64,000 nt of DNA. It comes from Galaxea fascicularis (Eukaryota; Cnidaria; Anthozoa; Scleractinia; Euphylliidae). The stretch covers positions 18,050,239-18,114,238 of the forward strand of contig OX419345.1 in the NCBI GenBank assembly GCA_948470475.1, in the 5' to 3' direction. Of the stretch, positions 46,947-61,707 are shown piece after piece. The notes under the pieces were generated by a model. It was not told the DNA's origin. It saw only the letters and a program-made list of their open reading frames with translations, and did no database searches. The position numbers were made by a program, and so were the translations under genes. The number at the start of each line of letters is the position of its first letter. The stretch's first letter is position 1.

Positions 46947-49900
46947 ACGCAGCAGCCGAGAATTCTCTTCTGTTATCATCATAATACTCGATATCTACTG
47001 CCGAATGACGGGATATTTATAATCCAACGAGCCGATGCTTGGAGGCAAATCTCTTAATAAAGAACAAAATTTAACATTTAGTAATTACATTACTTTGAAC
47101 TCCAAAGAATACAAGTACTGTCCAGTAAGGCTCCATATACGATGGGGCCTGGAATCGCGCCAAGGATCCTCAAAAGGTTCATTTGGTGCCCCAGCGCGTA
47201 TGATTGTTGGCTCACAGGAACGCTTCTACAAAAGAAACATGAAAGTTACCAACCAACACAGACAAACATTTATCCTTTACTTTCCCATAGTGATCACCAT
47301 CTAACCTCTCCTCAATATATCATTAGTTCATCAAGCATACAGGGCATGAGAATGCAGGAATTGATCACCAGAGATCAGTTGAGTGGAGTTAACGTTTATA
47401 CAAATTCTCCCAATATGAAACATACAAAATAAGTGGAAAGTGTAATGAGAATAGACATGTTGATATTGCGGATTTTAGGGGAAAAAAAGAAAAGGCTTTC
47501 AAGAGAAAAGAATTCCTTTGAAAAGGGAATGCTAACAGTTGAAATTTTGTTTAGGCATATTGTGCTACACTATGGGAAAGAGTTTCATTAGGACCGTGTC
47601 TGGTTTAAACATGTTTGCTTCTGCAACAACAACTCCACCTGGCCCTTCAAGCCTGTATTGCTGATAGTGACATTATCAGAAAGTTGTTACAAACCAAGGT
47701 ACAGGGCATGGTGATCGGCCTACTTTCCCAGTATCTGGGGAAAGAAAATTTTCAGGCTTCATTTTCACAGTACTGCTCAAGAAGTGTTCATAACTGCGAA
47801 GATCACGTGTATCTTCAATTTTTTGTCAAAGATAGCCTGCAGAGCAGGCGTTTTTAGATGGGCGGACGATGAATAATGCTTCGATTTATATCATGCGGCC
47901 ATCTTGGATGATGAGGCGAGCTAAAAACAATGATTCAAGGGAGAGGTGGCCTTGAAGCGACCGTTCGCCTACGCCGAAAAACGCTGCTCTGCAGGCTGTC
48001 TCAGAAAGGAGTAGAAAAGCAAACATATTTTACGGCACACACCTCAAGGTCACTATTAACCCTGGGGTGTTATTCAGGAACGTGAAAAATATCACCAAGG
48101 AACCAATGCTCAGAAACAACATGAACTTGACCCCACAATCAACGTGACAATTGCCTTTTTTCGCTTCTCCTGAAGTTTGGTTGAAATGGGCAACACATGC
48201 GCAGTTAGAGTAAGAAACTGAGCCAGCCTATAAAGACACAAGAACGTTAAAAGAAAGTCGCCAATACTTAGTACATCATCTGATCATCATCATAAAATGA
48301 CAAATCACATCACATCATGTCGTACTTGATACCGGCCTTGGATGGTGGCTCGTATTTTGATTGGTCTAAAGGAGTTTGTAATTAAAGTAGAGACGCAAGA
48401 ATGACGTCAAGAGCCTCACAATGTAAAAAAAAACAATGTATAAAACAAACAGATTTTACTTGGCAGCGAGTCTGTACTCTGGTAACGCACAGAGGACGTC
48501 GAAACGTGGTAAAATAATCCGTCACGCTAATCGTCAGCGCCTCTTAACGTACTGCATTTTTCTTAACACAAAGGTTTGAAATCATTTGTAGGTTAACAGG
48601 TATAAACACACGATCTAATGGAATCTGTTTGTTAATCATATGTACAATATATAAATTTTTAATGGATTGGGGAGCCTAGTAAGCTGTTGAGAATCACCCG
48701 TAATTGAATTGGCCTGTCAGTCCAGGAGGGGGCAATGGCGGAATGGTAACAATAAATACTCGCTGCCCTTTGGCACCTCTGACCCTACTTAAAATTACAA
48801 TTACTCACTCAAATTGTTCTTACAAAATATAGCACCTTTATCCCTTACCCTGCTTTCGTTATTAATGCTAAGTAAGCATGATTATGTGGTTTTCAACGAT
48901 CTTCAAAACACTGTACCTTGGTTGTTTCATTTAAGTTACTACAGCCCGCATGGCAGGGTGAGAAAAAGGTCAGCGATCCGCCGCACACAGGAGCATAGCT
49001 CAGTCCGCTACAGTTACAAGCCTGGTTACATGGTGCAGAGAGCTGGATTGAGTTCAACCTGCAAGTGGATAAGTGAGTGAATAAATAACTGAATGAATGA
49101 ATGAATGAATGAATGAATGAATGAATGAATTGGGACAAAAAGAGAGCGGAAATGAAGCGGGGAAAGAATGATATCAGTAGACCGTTTGCATTATGGCGTC
49201 AAACGCACGACGACGTCTGGTAGGCAGGGAGGGAGGGAGGGAGGCAGGGAGGGAGAGAGGTAAGAAGTAAAGCGAAGAAAACAAGGAGGCAAAAACGGTA
49301 GAAAAATAGGAAAATGATTAAAGGATGGAAGGAAAAAGAGATCTCTTACCTGTCCTGATATGGTTTGTTTACGCCAGCGATACTAGGAGTCTCGCATTTG
49401 ATGTACAGGAAACTGGATAAAATAGCTCCTAATAGAGCAATGATAAAACACATTCTGGCCGAGTCAGTCATGTTCATCTTTAGACGTTTGTTTATGTATG
49501 CCCCTGAAACAAGATATGTTTCACTGTAAGTAAAATAAGGGTACTATATTGCGTGCTATGCTGTTTATTTAGTTTCTGCATAATATCCTTAGATGTTGCC
49601 AGTCAAATGACTATACAACGGTAAAAACGACCACCAAAAATGTACTCCTTACCAGCAAAGTTTCCCAGCAAAACACATGAAGTAGCAATCACGCCATACA
49701 GTAGAGAGGCCCTTCCTGGCGGTTGGTAAAACTGCGTTTCAATGACCTTTGGCAAGAAAGCTGTTGAAGCTGACAAATTAAAATGATCCGAGCATACCCC
49801 CAAGGTGATAAAGACAAAGGGAAGGCGTGTAAAGACCAGTTTTGTTGCTTTGCAAAGGTCCTTTAATGCGGAAAATTCACCATCTTTTCTCTGGCACAAA

Positions 49901-52404
49901 ACAAGGAGATTACAAAGATTTTTATACACAAGAAGAAGAGTGCTAGTCTACGCCTTTCGTTTGTAGGGTCCACGTAGCTTTCAGCTACAAACAATAAAGA
50001 AGGAAGTGCTGAGGCGGAAACTCACGAAATTTTCGCTTTAACTTTCATGGAAGCTTTAATTGCTTAAGTAAAATAGAATCTGGAAACTAGTAAATAAACA
50101 GAAACAAGTCTCACTGACTCACTTAGACTTGTTATTGTTTATTTACTAGTTTCCAGTCTTTTGCTATGTATATTTAATTTAAATTTTAGTTTTAATTTAA
50201 ATTCATTTGCTAACAAAATAGAATGTGATGTACAAAAGACTTCTCTCGGTATGTACCTCGCTTCTTGTTTGACGTATGTACGCAAGAAAACCGAAAATTC
50301 AAGCGGTAATAAAAATCTTTCGTAACTCCCCCTTGACTCGTATTATTTTTAGTGTTTGACATGTCTCAGAATAGTGTCCTGTTTCGACTCTCCAATTTTT
50401 ATGTTGTTTCACAAGACAAATTGAAAGGGATACTTGTGTAGTGATACGTCACTGATAGAAGTGTATTGAAAGTTGTAGTAAGAGTTCTTTAGTATGAAGG
50501 GTTGGATTTAACGGTATAAAACATCGCAGAAATGACAGTGAACCGAATTGCGCCTGACTATAGCCTGGACGTGTCATCCCTCTGAGCAGACAAACAGAAG
50601 TTTCATACTGTGATGTGGATTACTGCTGCTGTGTATGGGATGGTTTCGAACAGGGAAACAAGAACTACCTCGACCGTCTTCTCAAGCGAGCTGCGGGAAT
50701 AATTGCGGGTCGCAAGGCTACCGATACTGACTTATAGCAAACATTGAAGTGGCCATCCCTACAATGCTGCAGAGAATACCTCAAGTGCATACAGGTCTAT
50801 AAGTGCATCAATGGCCTGGCGCCAGCATATCTACTAGACGACTTCCACTCCTCGGAACAGATCCATAACTATAACACTAGAAATAAAGACCTTATCTCCC
50901 TGCCTCTTGCCAAGACAACTAAATTCCAAACATCTTTTAACTACAATGCCGCCGAATCCTGGAACACTCTTCCTCGTAACTTACGCCATGATCAGTCTCT
51001 CGCTAGTTTTAAACTGAAAGTCAAGAAATATCTAAATAATCTCAGTTAATTTTCACCTTTATGAACCCTTCGAATGATTTCTTTTGTTTTTGTGTTTTGT
51101 TTTCATTAATATAATTTATTATTTATTCATAATATTTTGTACAGATCTCCATTTAAACCAGCTATGCTGAACTGGAATTTCTGTATAAATAATGTACATA
51201 AATGAAATAAATAAATAAACCTACCCTTCTCGTATCGGGTAACGCCTCAGTCGTTTCCCGTTGTTCCTTGGTGAGAGGGAACTCTTTCGGAAATCCCAAA
51301 AGCCAAATGCTCCAAAAGACGCAGAGCGAGCCAAATATGGCAAAACCGAGCCACCAGTTCCCCACCCAGCGTTTGTCAAGGATGGTTAACGAGGTCGTGA
51401 CTCCAAGTTCCACGAACATCAAAAGAAACCTGGAAATAATTAGGAATCCAAAAGCAGCGCCTAGCCGGAAAAAAGGGAAAAATCAGCAGTACTTCGTGGA
51501 AATGTGTGCAAATTCACTGTCAACTTTTTCAGGGTTCGGGGATAGTCTACCTCAATTTTCTCTCGTTCAATATATTGAAAAACTTATTCTGTTACACAGG
51601 AAAGTGCGGCTTCTTTTGAACGGCAAGCTCAAAAGCCTGAAAGGACTTTAGATGGGAACTCCTACATTTTTTAAGTTACCACAACGAACATCGTCTCAGG
51701 TTTACACCATAAGGGCTGACTTACATCCATGAAAATCAACCGTCCCAAATGCTTTGATTATTACTACAGTTCAACCGGCCTGTTAAGCGGTCCCCCTGTA
51801 TCGAAATGGACAGAGGAACCCTCATCGGAACTTTGATTACTGGCCAACTAATAGGAGGTGGCCGTTTGATAGGTGCCGGCCACTTAAAAGAGTTTCAACT
51901 GTGGTCAAGAGATATGTACCTGACTGGCTCAAAATCCTCCAACATGCATAAGTCCCTCTGCTTTCAATGGAAGTAGCTCCTGCTCTTACAGGCTATCTAA
52001 ATTCTGCTCTATCTCGTTTTCTAGATTACAGCTGTCAATCAAACCTTCTATAGGGTGTCATGGCAACTCACCAACAATTCCACTTGCCACAAATAAACTC
52101 ACGTACATTGGTGATACCTTCGCTTTGACGTTTTCATCGATATATGATATTCCTAAAGCATACATTGGAGTGCACCCTGCACCCGCGACAACCATTCCCA
52201 GAATAAATAGTGCATAGTAAAGACCGTTGCCACCACCGGTAGTTTTCTCACATTCATCGTCCACACTAAAGTCCGTTCGATTCATTCCCACGCAAAGTCC
52301 CAAACCATTTGTCTCAGCAACGGTTGCATTGTCGACGCTCATCACAGCATCTAGAAATGAACAATGTCAAGAAATTCAAAGAAACACGTAAGGTAACGCA
52401 TACA

Positions 52405-52443
<39 letters not shown>

Positions 52444-55400
52444 GAAACATTTTATTAATTCTAGAGTGGTTCCACATGCAATACATCCAATATATTTTCG
52501 TTGGTCCCTAGGGGTATTGTTTCTTTCTGCAATCATAGACCTTGCCTGGGAAGCTACGTGATCTCTCCAATTCGGCGGCTTACCTGGTTGGTAAGGTGGT
52601 GAAATGAAATGAGGTAGCATGAAGATAAAGAAGCCAACGCCCATAGTAAACACACCCCACGCACAGAACACAGGCTTCTTTCGTGAGCCACCGATGTAGC
52701 TGACAAGGGGGGTTAACGCCAGGGCTGCCATGTCATAGCTGCTTGTCAACATACCCGACAAGTAGCTACAATTTAAAAGTAAAAACTGTTTCTCAGTTTG
52801 TTTCGCGACACCCTAACATACAGGGTTTACAAAATCAAACGTCGTAGCTGATAAATTGGGTGTAAATGGTAAATTATTGATCCACTTTTGTCTTGGTTGG
52901 GACTTGTCTCCTTGTGAATTACACCCGTCGGTTAGTATATTTAATTCATTGTTTCTAATTGTAAGTCATTTTTATCCCCAGGAATACACTGAAAATTGAC
53001 TGCAGTGAGGGATCAAATGATTGAGACAGCCTACAAAAGGAGACTTTCATATCTCAATAGAGAGATTAAGCACTGCGTTTTCAGCAAACGGAAGAGATGA
53101 CCACGTGTTCAATTTTTCCCGCCATTTTCCACTTTTGCCGTATTCAACGTGAGGAGGTTGGTTTTCGTCACGTCCATGAAAAACGTGAGTAAAACTGATT
53201 GCATTTTTTATCGTCGTCGGATACATTGGCGATCGCATGCTTTAAGAAAAAGGTGTGTACTTGAACGAATTGATGGATGTAAGTTAAACGCAGTTTATTA
53301 CAGAGAGGTGATACGATTATTAATGATGGTAATGTCTAATGTGCATGAGAATGGGCACATTCTAACCACTGAGCTACTGGAACCTCTGGTACGAGTGTCC
53401 CACTGGTCTGCGGGCTCGACAATGTAAATGTAATTCACTGATGACAGTATCAACCAGGACATTTCATCTCGACTGATTCTGTGAAAGCAAAGTTGCATGA
53501 GGTTTTCTCTTCGATATGCCTGACCTTGGCCTCCGCAATTAGCCATGAAAGATAATTGTCGCTTTATGTCTTGTTATATTGAGGAAACCGTCAACAATGT
53601 ACAAATCGTTATTGTCGGCTGCTGATTTTCAAATTGTTTGGGTAACTCTAGGTCAGGTAAAATATGCCGTCCGTTTTGTTATTTCATTTGGCGTGAAATG
53701 AGGAAATATTTTTGTATAGTGCGTGACGCGTGACATGCTATGTTGATTTCCGGTACCGCAATGTATGCTGGGACATGAGCCGAACCGCGTTTCCTTCTAG
53801 CCTGTTTGAAGCTTGTAACATTGGCGACCCTGCCAGGACAAGACTAAAGGAGCTATTCATCGACGGAGAGTATCGAGAGTTGTGAAGGACAAGTGGTTGG
53901 GGGCACGTTTCGTCGATTTGACGAGTGTGTGTGTTGGTTGTGCTCGACAGCGGACTGTGCGACCCGTTCGATAGTGGACTTTTTATTTGTGTGGAGTATG
54001 GCGGATGTTGAGGATCTGCAGATCGAAATTCAGGCCCTGGTTTGTAGCTTAAGCGAGGAAAAGCGTAAAGACGTTTTTAAAGAACTGGACATTTTTCTGC
54101 CGCCCGAGAGCAAAGGAAGGTTGGCCTTATCAGGGCTCTGAATAAATATCTAGATTATGAGAAGCCAAAGGGTTGTCATCGGAGGTAAAAACGGAATCGT
54201 CGAAAAACTCTGATAGTGATGAGGTGACTAAAACAGAGAAAAAAGCCGCGGTGTCAATTTCCAAATTCAAAAGAGACTTTAAGATCTCGGGCTAAAATGT
54301 TGACGTGTCGCAGAAGGATCGTTAGTGCACCAGATTGAGAATGGTTTGAAGAATGATTATACACAGGATGAAATCAAGGAAGCGGTGATAAGAGCCATAA
54401 GTCCGGCCTTGACTCTGAGAAGTTATCTGGAGGGAAACGCTGACTTAACTCTGGCCAAATTGAGAATAATTATGCGTTCCCACTCCAGTTGAGCTCGACT
54501 ATCCAACAGCCGAAAGAAAAGCCTCAAGATTCTTTGATCCGCCTCCTTGATTTGAAACAAAAGATCTTGTTTGCATCCCAAGAAACAGATTCAGAATTGA
54601 AGTATGATCCTACTTTGGTGCACGCGTGTTTGTACATAGCTTTTCTCTTGGTCTGCAAAATGAAAATATCAAGATGGAAATGAAGCCCTACCAAGAGAAA
54701 AAGGCTGTAAGCGATGAAGAATTGTTTGAGAAATTAAATGTGTGTGTCAGTAATGAAATGGAATGATCAGAGAAGTTTGGTTTACAGCTGACCCCCAAGG
54801 TGAATGTCATTCAAGAAGCAGAGGACAAGCAACAGGAAAAGAACAGCAAGGTGGAGCAAGCCCTTATCAAAGAAATTAGGGAACTTAAGCAGAAGTTGCT
54901 GCTGTCAAAGAAAAAGTGCGGTCTTCACCTCAAGTTCCAGGTCCCCTTTCACAACAGCCCATGAGACAGCTCCCACGGTGTAGGAACTGCAAGCAAAGCG
55001 CACATGAATGGTTTTCCAATCTTTGTTTCAAGTGTGGGATGAATGGCCATTATGCACGCGAGTGCAATGCGCAGCCCAGCCGACGACCCCAGCTGGATTT
55101 CAGGGAAACGACCAGAGGTCACGCCCGTGGGATACGGCGTGACTGGTCAAGAAAATCAGTCCCGCTATGTCCAATGTGGGATGACAGGAACTCACAATGT
55201 ACCGCTTTAACGCTGTGGAGCTTGTCGAACCAGTAGCTATTGTTCAAAAAAATGTCAAGTAAACCACAGAGCTGCACACCGAACCGTTTGCATGACTATA
55301 CAGGAACTGGAGAAACGCAAAGCAACTGAAGATGCTAATGATGGCGACCTGAACACAACGTTCCCCTGCCACTTAACACCAAGGTAGTACGCTGGACTAA

Positions 55401-58400
55401 TAAAACGTGTCGGGTAGAGGTGCATTGTATAATGCATAATTCAGGGAAGGAAGTTGAAGCATTATGGGATACGGGCTCCCAAGTCTGGGTAGTGTCAAGG
55501 AAAAGGCAACAAAGTCACTTACCGCTGGAAGAGTTACGAAATGTTCAAGAGCTGCTAGGGATGGGAGAAGAGTTAAATTTGGTAGCAATGAATGGGACTG
55601 ACATTCCATTTGACGGTTGGATTGAAGTCAGGTTTAAGCTGCTTGGAGAGAACACAACTGCTGATGAACTGATTGTTCCAATCTTGGTAGGACAACAGGA
55701 ACAAGAACTCCCGATCATTGGATTTAATGTTATAGAAGAAGTTCTTAGAAAACATGGTGAAAATCTCCAAGCTGCGAGTACCATCGTTCAGCGGTCATTC
55801 TCTTCAGTTCACCGCACTCAAGTGGGGGCTCTGGTCAACTTCATCCAGACAAGATCACAGGATACAGGTACAGCAGCTGTCAATGTTGGAAAGAGAGATG
55901 TTATGTTACCAAACGGAGAGACAACAAGAGTCAAGTGTAGAATCCACTTCGGGCCGATTCCAGAAGGAATGCCAATGATATTTGAGCCCAAGGAAGACGG
56001 CGATACGCCCGATGGCATAGAACTGAATGAGGAACTCACCAAAACCTCCCCAGGAACATCCAGCCAGGTGACTATCTTGGTCCACAATAATACAGAAAGA
56101 AACATCTTGCTAAACCGCAGAAAAGAGCTGGGCCGAGTACACATGGTTAAGCTAGTTTTATCAGTCCCAACCCCAAGTGATCAAACGGACATTCAACCAG
56201 TTCAGAAGAACTATATTTCCATCCCTAAGTCCCTCTATGGGGAAGTCCAAGAGTACTTAGGAGATCTGATATATCGAAATTGGATAACCAAATCTCGTTC
56301 GGCTTACTCCTCACCTATGGTCTGTGTTCGCAAAAAGGATGGGAGTCTGCGACTCTGCATTGATTATCGTGAACTGAACAAGAAAACACACCCAGAACGC
56401 CAGCCGATCCCTCGGATACAGGATATCTTGAATGGACTAGGCGTCAACAAATGGTTTACAGTACTCGATCAAGGGAAAGCCTACCATCAAGGTTTCATGG
56501 TAGAAGAAAGTCGCCCTCTTACTGCATTTATAACCCCCTGGGGATTGTATCAATGGAACAGGATACCATTTGGGTTGATGAATGCCCCTGCGGCCTTCCA
56601 AAAGTATATGAATGAATGCCTGAAAGGCTTACGAGACCAAATTTGCATCCCCTACTTGAATGATATCCTCGTGTATAGCAAAACCTTTGAAGAACATGCT
56701 CAGGATGTTTGACAAGTCCTGCGTCGACTACAGGAACATGGCATTAAGCTGAAACCATCAAAGTGCAAACTCTTTCAGTGACGTGTTAGATACTTGGGGA
56801 GAGTTGTTTCCAAGGATGGATACTCTTTGGACCCAGCGGACACAGCAGCTGTACACAATTTAACCAAAGAGATACCAGCTGCAGTAGGTGACGTGCGTAA
56901 ATTGCTACGATTTTTGAGCTACTGCAGGCAATACATTCAGAACTTTTCACGCGTAGCCAGACCCCTGTACGATTTAATGGCTGGCTCCGATTCATTGGCT
57001 AGTAATCACAGGATAACCTGGACAGATGAACATCAAAAGAGGCTCGACTTGCTTATCCAACGGCTGACTTCTCCTCCGATTATGGCATTCCCAGACTTCA
57101 CAAAATCATGTGTGCTTCACACGGACGCATCACAAGATGGGCTCGGAGCCGTCCTGTACCAGGAACAAAATGTCAAATTGAGAGTTTTGGGGTATGCTTC
57201 TAGGACACTAACGCAAGCGGGGAAAAATTATCACACGCATGCTGGAAAGTTGGAGTTTCGCGATTACTTGTATTACTTGTATTACGCCACCTCTTTCAGC
57301 GTCTACACAGACAACAACCCTCTCACTTACGTGCTAACTTCAGCCAAACTGTCTGCAGTGGGTCATCGGTGGGTGGCAGAATGGGTGGATTTTAATTTCA
57401 GTATAAAGTACCGGCCAGGGAAGACCGATGTACTTTCCCGTCAGCCAATAGATGCCAACAAATACATGACGGAATGTACTGCAGAAATGGAGAGGGACGT
57501 CATCTGTGCAATGATACAAACAGTAACTCATCAGGGGCATGGTGTTACATCCTGGATGACAGCAGTAACAGCAAGCATAGGCATTTCTCACTCTGAGCCC
57601 GCCGTAAGTGATTAAGTATCTCGACAACTTACCACAGAAGGTATTCAAAGACGCAAAGGGAAGATCCCGACATCTCAAGGATTTTGGCGTATAAGAAACG
57701 AGGATATCCTCCAACAGGGAGAGAACGGAAACATGAAACTCGCAGCACATCTTGTTACTTGAGAGAATGGCATAAACTACACCTCTTAGCGGACGGGGAC
57801 CTGTGGCGTCAGACTAAGAATCGGCTGCAGCTGGTACTCCCCACAAAGTTCAACCAGCTGGTTTACCAGGAGCTTCACATCGAAATGGGTCACCTGGGTG
57901 TAGATCGGGTGGTGAATTTGGCGAGATCTAGGTTCTACTGGCCATATATGCAACAGGAAATCGAGCACTTCATTGCCAACAAATGCCGATGCATTCACCA
58001 AAAAGCCTCACATTCACACTAAAGCACCAATGGAGAGTATTAGCACAACAGCTCCATTTGAGATGGTATCCATAGACTTCCTCCGTTTGGAGAAAAGTCA
58101 ACGGGGATTTAAGTACATTCTTATGATAGTAGATCACTTAACACGATTTGCACAGGCCTAACCAACTCGTAACAAGACAGCATGAACGGTGGCGGAAAAG
58201 ATATACAATGATTTTGTGCCACGATTTGGATTCCCAGCTCGTATTTACAGTGATCAGGGGGGAGGGCAATTTGAAAATAATCTCTTTCGCCAATTGCAGA
58301 AATTGACTGGCGTTTCCAAGTCTCGTACCAGCCCCTACCATCCCCAGGGAAACGGGCAAGTTGAGAGGATGAACCGCACCTTATTGTCCATGTTACGAAC

Positions 58401-61400
58401 ACTGCCAGACCTGAAGAAACGGAAGTGGGATGAATCGCTAAACAAAATGATCCACGCGTACAACTGTACTTAGCATGAGGCGACTGGATACACTCCGTAT
58501 TACCTGTTGTTTGGACGTACCCCAAGCCTACCGATCGATTTGATATTTAATTTAAATAACGATCTAGTTCAGGGAGACTTACGTCCAAAATTGGCAATTT
58601 GATATGAAGGATGCATATCAGATAGCTCAACAGAATAGAAAGAAGGCAGCTGAAAGAAGTAAAGAATATTACAACAGGAGAGTCTCAGGTGGAGTTCTTC
58701 AGCCTGGTGATTGAGTGTCAGAAACTTCACCGAACGTAGTGGACCTGGGAAGTTACGAGCACATTGGGAAAACGTTAACCATGTTGTAGTTGAACGGATG
58801 GGACACCAAAGTCCAGTCTACAAAGTTAAGCCCGAGAGTGGGTGTGGCCGTACTAGAGTACTTCATCGTAATTTACTACTGCATTGTGATGCTCTAGAGC
58901 TGGATATCCCACACGCGGAACTTGTTCCGCGTTCCCGTAGGAAAAGCGCAGAGAAACCATCCTTTTCCGTGCCAGGAGATGATTCGCAGAGCTCAGGGGA
59001 AGAAGATGATTTCGTTCGCATGGAGCTCGTGGAAGGTGCTCCTAGTGACGTAAGGACAACAGTGTCAGCAACGCCAGCCCAGGGTCCACCCTCAGAGTAC
59101 TTAGAGAATGATGGAACTGTAGAGGATCTTAAGGGACTGTTCGATGAAACGGAATCTACAGAAGTGGGTGGTGAATACGATGGATCTGAAGAATTGGAGG
59201 AGGGGGATGTTGCTGAGCAGAATATGCCGACTTCGCCTCAGCGCCAGAGAAGACCGCCGCAGATTCTGACTTACAACTCCTTGGGAAACCCACAGTACCA
59301 GTGTGTCAAACCGGTAAGGAGAAGTACATTTGTTAATTCTATCCAGGCACCATGGTTGGCACCAACTGCAGCAGCTGTTCATGTCGGAGCGCCCCTTTAT
59401 TACTGGGTTCGGCCAGTATGTTCACAGCCTCCCTGCTACTAGAGGGCTTAAGGAGAACTGTCTGAAATTCGAACATTCTCACCAGAAATGCCCAAGGAGT
59501 ACAAATTAACAAGGCGCATTTACTGAGAGACACTGACGGTGTTGCGTCAGAAAACAGCGACCAAATAGTTTTGTCATATTTATGGAGGGCGAGCGTGTAG
59601 AGTGCGTGACGCGTGACGTGCTATGTTGATTTCCGGTACCGCAATGTATGCTGGGATATGAGAGTCGAACAGCGTGCTCGTAGGTTGTTGAAAGAGTCAG
59701 TGAAAAGTACGGAAACTGTACTTGTAATAAAGCGTTTCTTTCTAGCCTGTTTGGAGCTTGTAACAGTTTGGATGTAGTCCCGAAAAAGTCAGTAAAAAAC
59801 GTTTTGTTTGTGTCCAAACGTACCCCCATTTAGACATGGTTTGATGCTACTCTGGTTTGAAAATTGATGAATGTAACTTAAAAAGTTACAATTCACGACC
59901 CAACGTTTCGACACTCCTGCCTAGTGTCTTCATCAGGGGTGATCTAGTGTTGCAAAAAGGACCCTTTTATACGCTTACTAAAACCTTTTGTTTTGATGAG
60001 GTGTAAATAGGTGTCAGGTAAAAGGCCGCCATCGTCACGGTTTAAAGGAGCGTGGGCGGAGTTGATGTACCAAGCTTCCAAACAAAGCCGTTGATGGTAC
60101 CGCCGGTTAGTGGTTATAATTTTGGAATTATCCCACGCTATTGTATGGTTGGTTTGGCAAGCATGTTCCGACAAAGCGGAATTTTCCTTTTTGGAAAGAA
60201 AAACTGCTTTTTGATGCTCTTTTAAACGCGTGCCAAGACAGACCAAGCGTCAGCTTCTCCCTTTCCCTGAGCTTATCAAAAGACGAGACAGGTAATCTAA
60301 TAATCTAAAAAAAAGTTTGGATTTTGAAAATTTCTAACTGTCAGCTCAATACTAGTCTCCTTCGGAGCCGTTTTTTGTGATGTCACGCAACGCTCTCCCC
60401 AAAGGGAACCTTCATCGCTCAATACAGGTTAGCGTTAAAAATTCAGGTCGATTCAGGTATCCAGTTACTTCCAAACAAAAAACAAAACAAACAAATAGAG
60501 GGGTCAGTGGCCTGTTTCTCAAATAGGCAAAATAATTTTCGGTAACGCTTCACGTTTGTTTCCCACCAATTTGGTGGTAGGTTTTCGAGCAAAGTATTTG
60601 TTGATTTTGCGTTGCCCTCACCTTTTCGCGTCTAAAATTACTCAAAAACGAATGTGTGCAGTGATGTGATGCAGTTTTGTCGGGTCAGAAATGTTTACCA
60701 GCCTTTTTGAGAAACGTGCGCAAGGCTGTTAAATAGATAAATAGATACAGGTTATGTCCATTTTTCTAATTATTGCTATTTTGCAGAAGTGAGTTCATTG
60801 TACATAGCTCCCGTCACTGCTTGACAATTGTGAGTTACAGAAAGAAGGAGAGAGAGCCATGAGAACGGCCTCCCTGAAACTTAACACCGCCGGCCTTGAG
60901 AGGTACGTGCGCTGCAGGGTCCCGGGCAGCGTCTTATTCTGTCGTTCCCTTGTTTCTTAAAGGCACGCATTCAAAAACCCTCAGGAAGAATCAAATATGA
61001 AGTTGGAGAGTCAGAAAACAACAATTCCAGACGAAATTTCTCCGCACATGAACAATCATCAGTGCACGCTTAGAGTGCACGGAACCAAGAGACTACTTAA
61101 CGTAGCGGATATATGCCAGGCAGCCGGGAAGAGTCTCAAAAAAGCTAAATGTTCGGCAGTCAGACATTTTTGTAGATTTAAAGGAAATGCTTTGACCTAG
61201 CCCAGATGTGCGTGATTTTAATATTAAAATAAGCCTAACCAACCTCGTTCTCAAGATCAAAATTCAAAGGAAAGTGTGGCTAATTGAAATATAAACAAAT
61301 GAATATTTAACTAGCGGCCATTTTTTGCATTGGGTGTTTCTGTATCCCATCTCACAATTATCACGCACCTCTGTTTACAGTGTATCCTTTAGAAATTATT

Positions 61401-61648
61401 CAAAATTTGCTGGTATCGCGTGCCCGAAGATCTAATGAACATTTTTGGGTTTTAGTACTGTTAAGGATTTAAATACAAATTTTCGTGGAAACCCAGGTGA
61501 ATTCTCCGACTGCCAAGCATTTAGCCTTGGGGAGAACCGTGGTGACCGTGCCCGTGAGTCGAACACGAAAACTTTGCTTATCTCAAGTTAGTAGGCCATC
61601 ATATAAAAACCGGGTTTAAATAAACGGGATCAAACCACATTGAAGTCC

Positions 61649-61707
<59 letters not shown>

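Larger units (their letters stand above)
53713..59765 (+). mobile_element. Ty3/gypsy LTR retrotransposon, full length but degenerate
   Basis: 5' LTR 53713-53820 (108 bp, with an internal deletion of about 60 bp) and 3' LTR 59596-59765 (170 bp). Both begin TGTAKAGTGCGTGACGCG and end TTGTAACA. A primer-binding-site-like TTGGCGACCCTGCC follows the 5' LTR. The internal order is gag, protease, RT, RNase H, integrase (gypsy type), interrupted by stops and frameshifts. A solo LTR sits at the same place in copy A. In SLCO-B intron 1, antisense to the gene. Confidence 0.93.

Noticed and set aside
46857..47057. 66-codon frame made almost entirely of isoleucine
   Set aside because: Translation of an ATT microsatellite at a SINE tail.
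58711..59442. Envelope-like gene at the 3' end of the gypsy element
   Set aside because: The frame matches the integrase C-terminal region and an acidic tail; no signal peptide or membrane segment.
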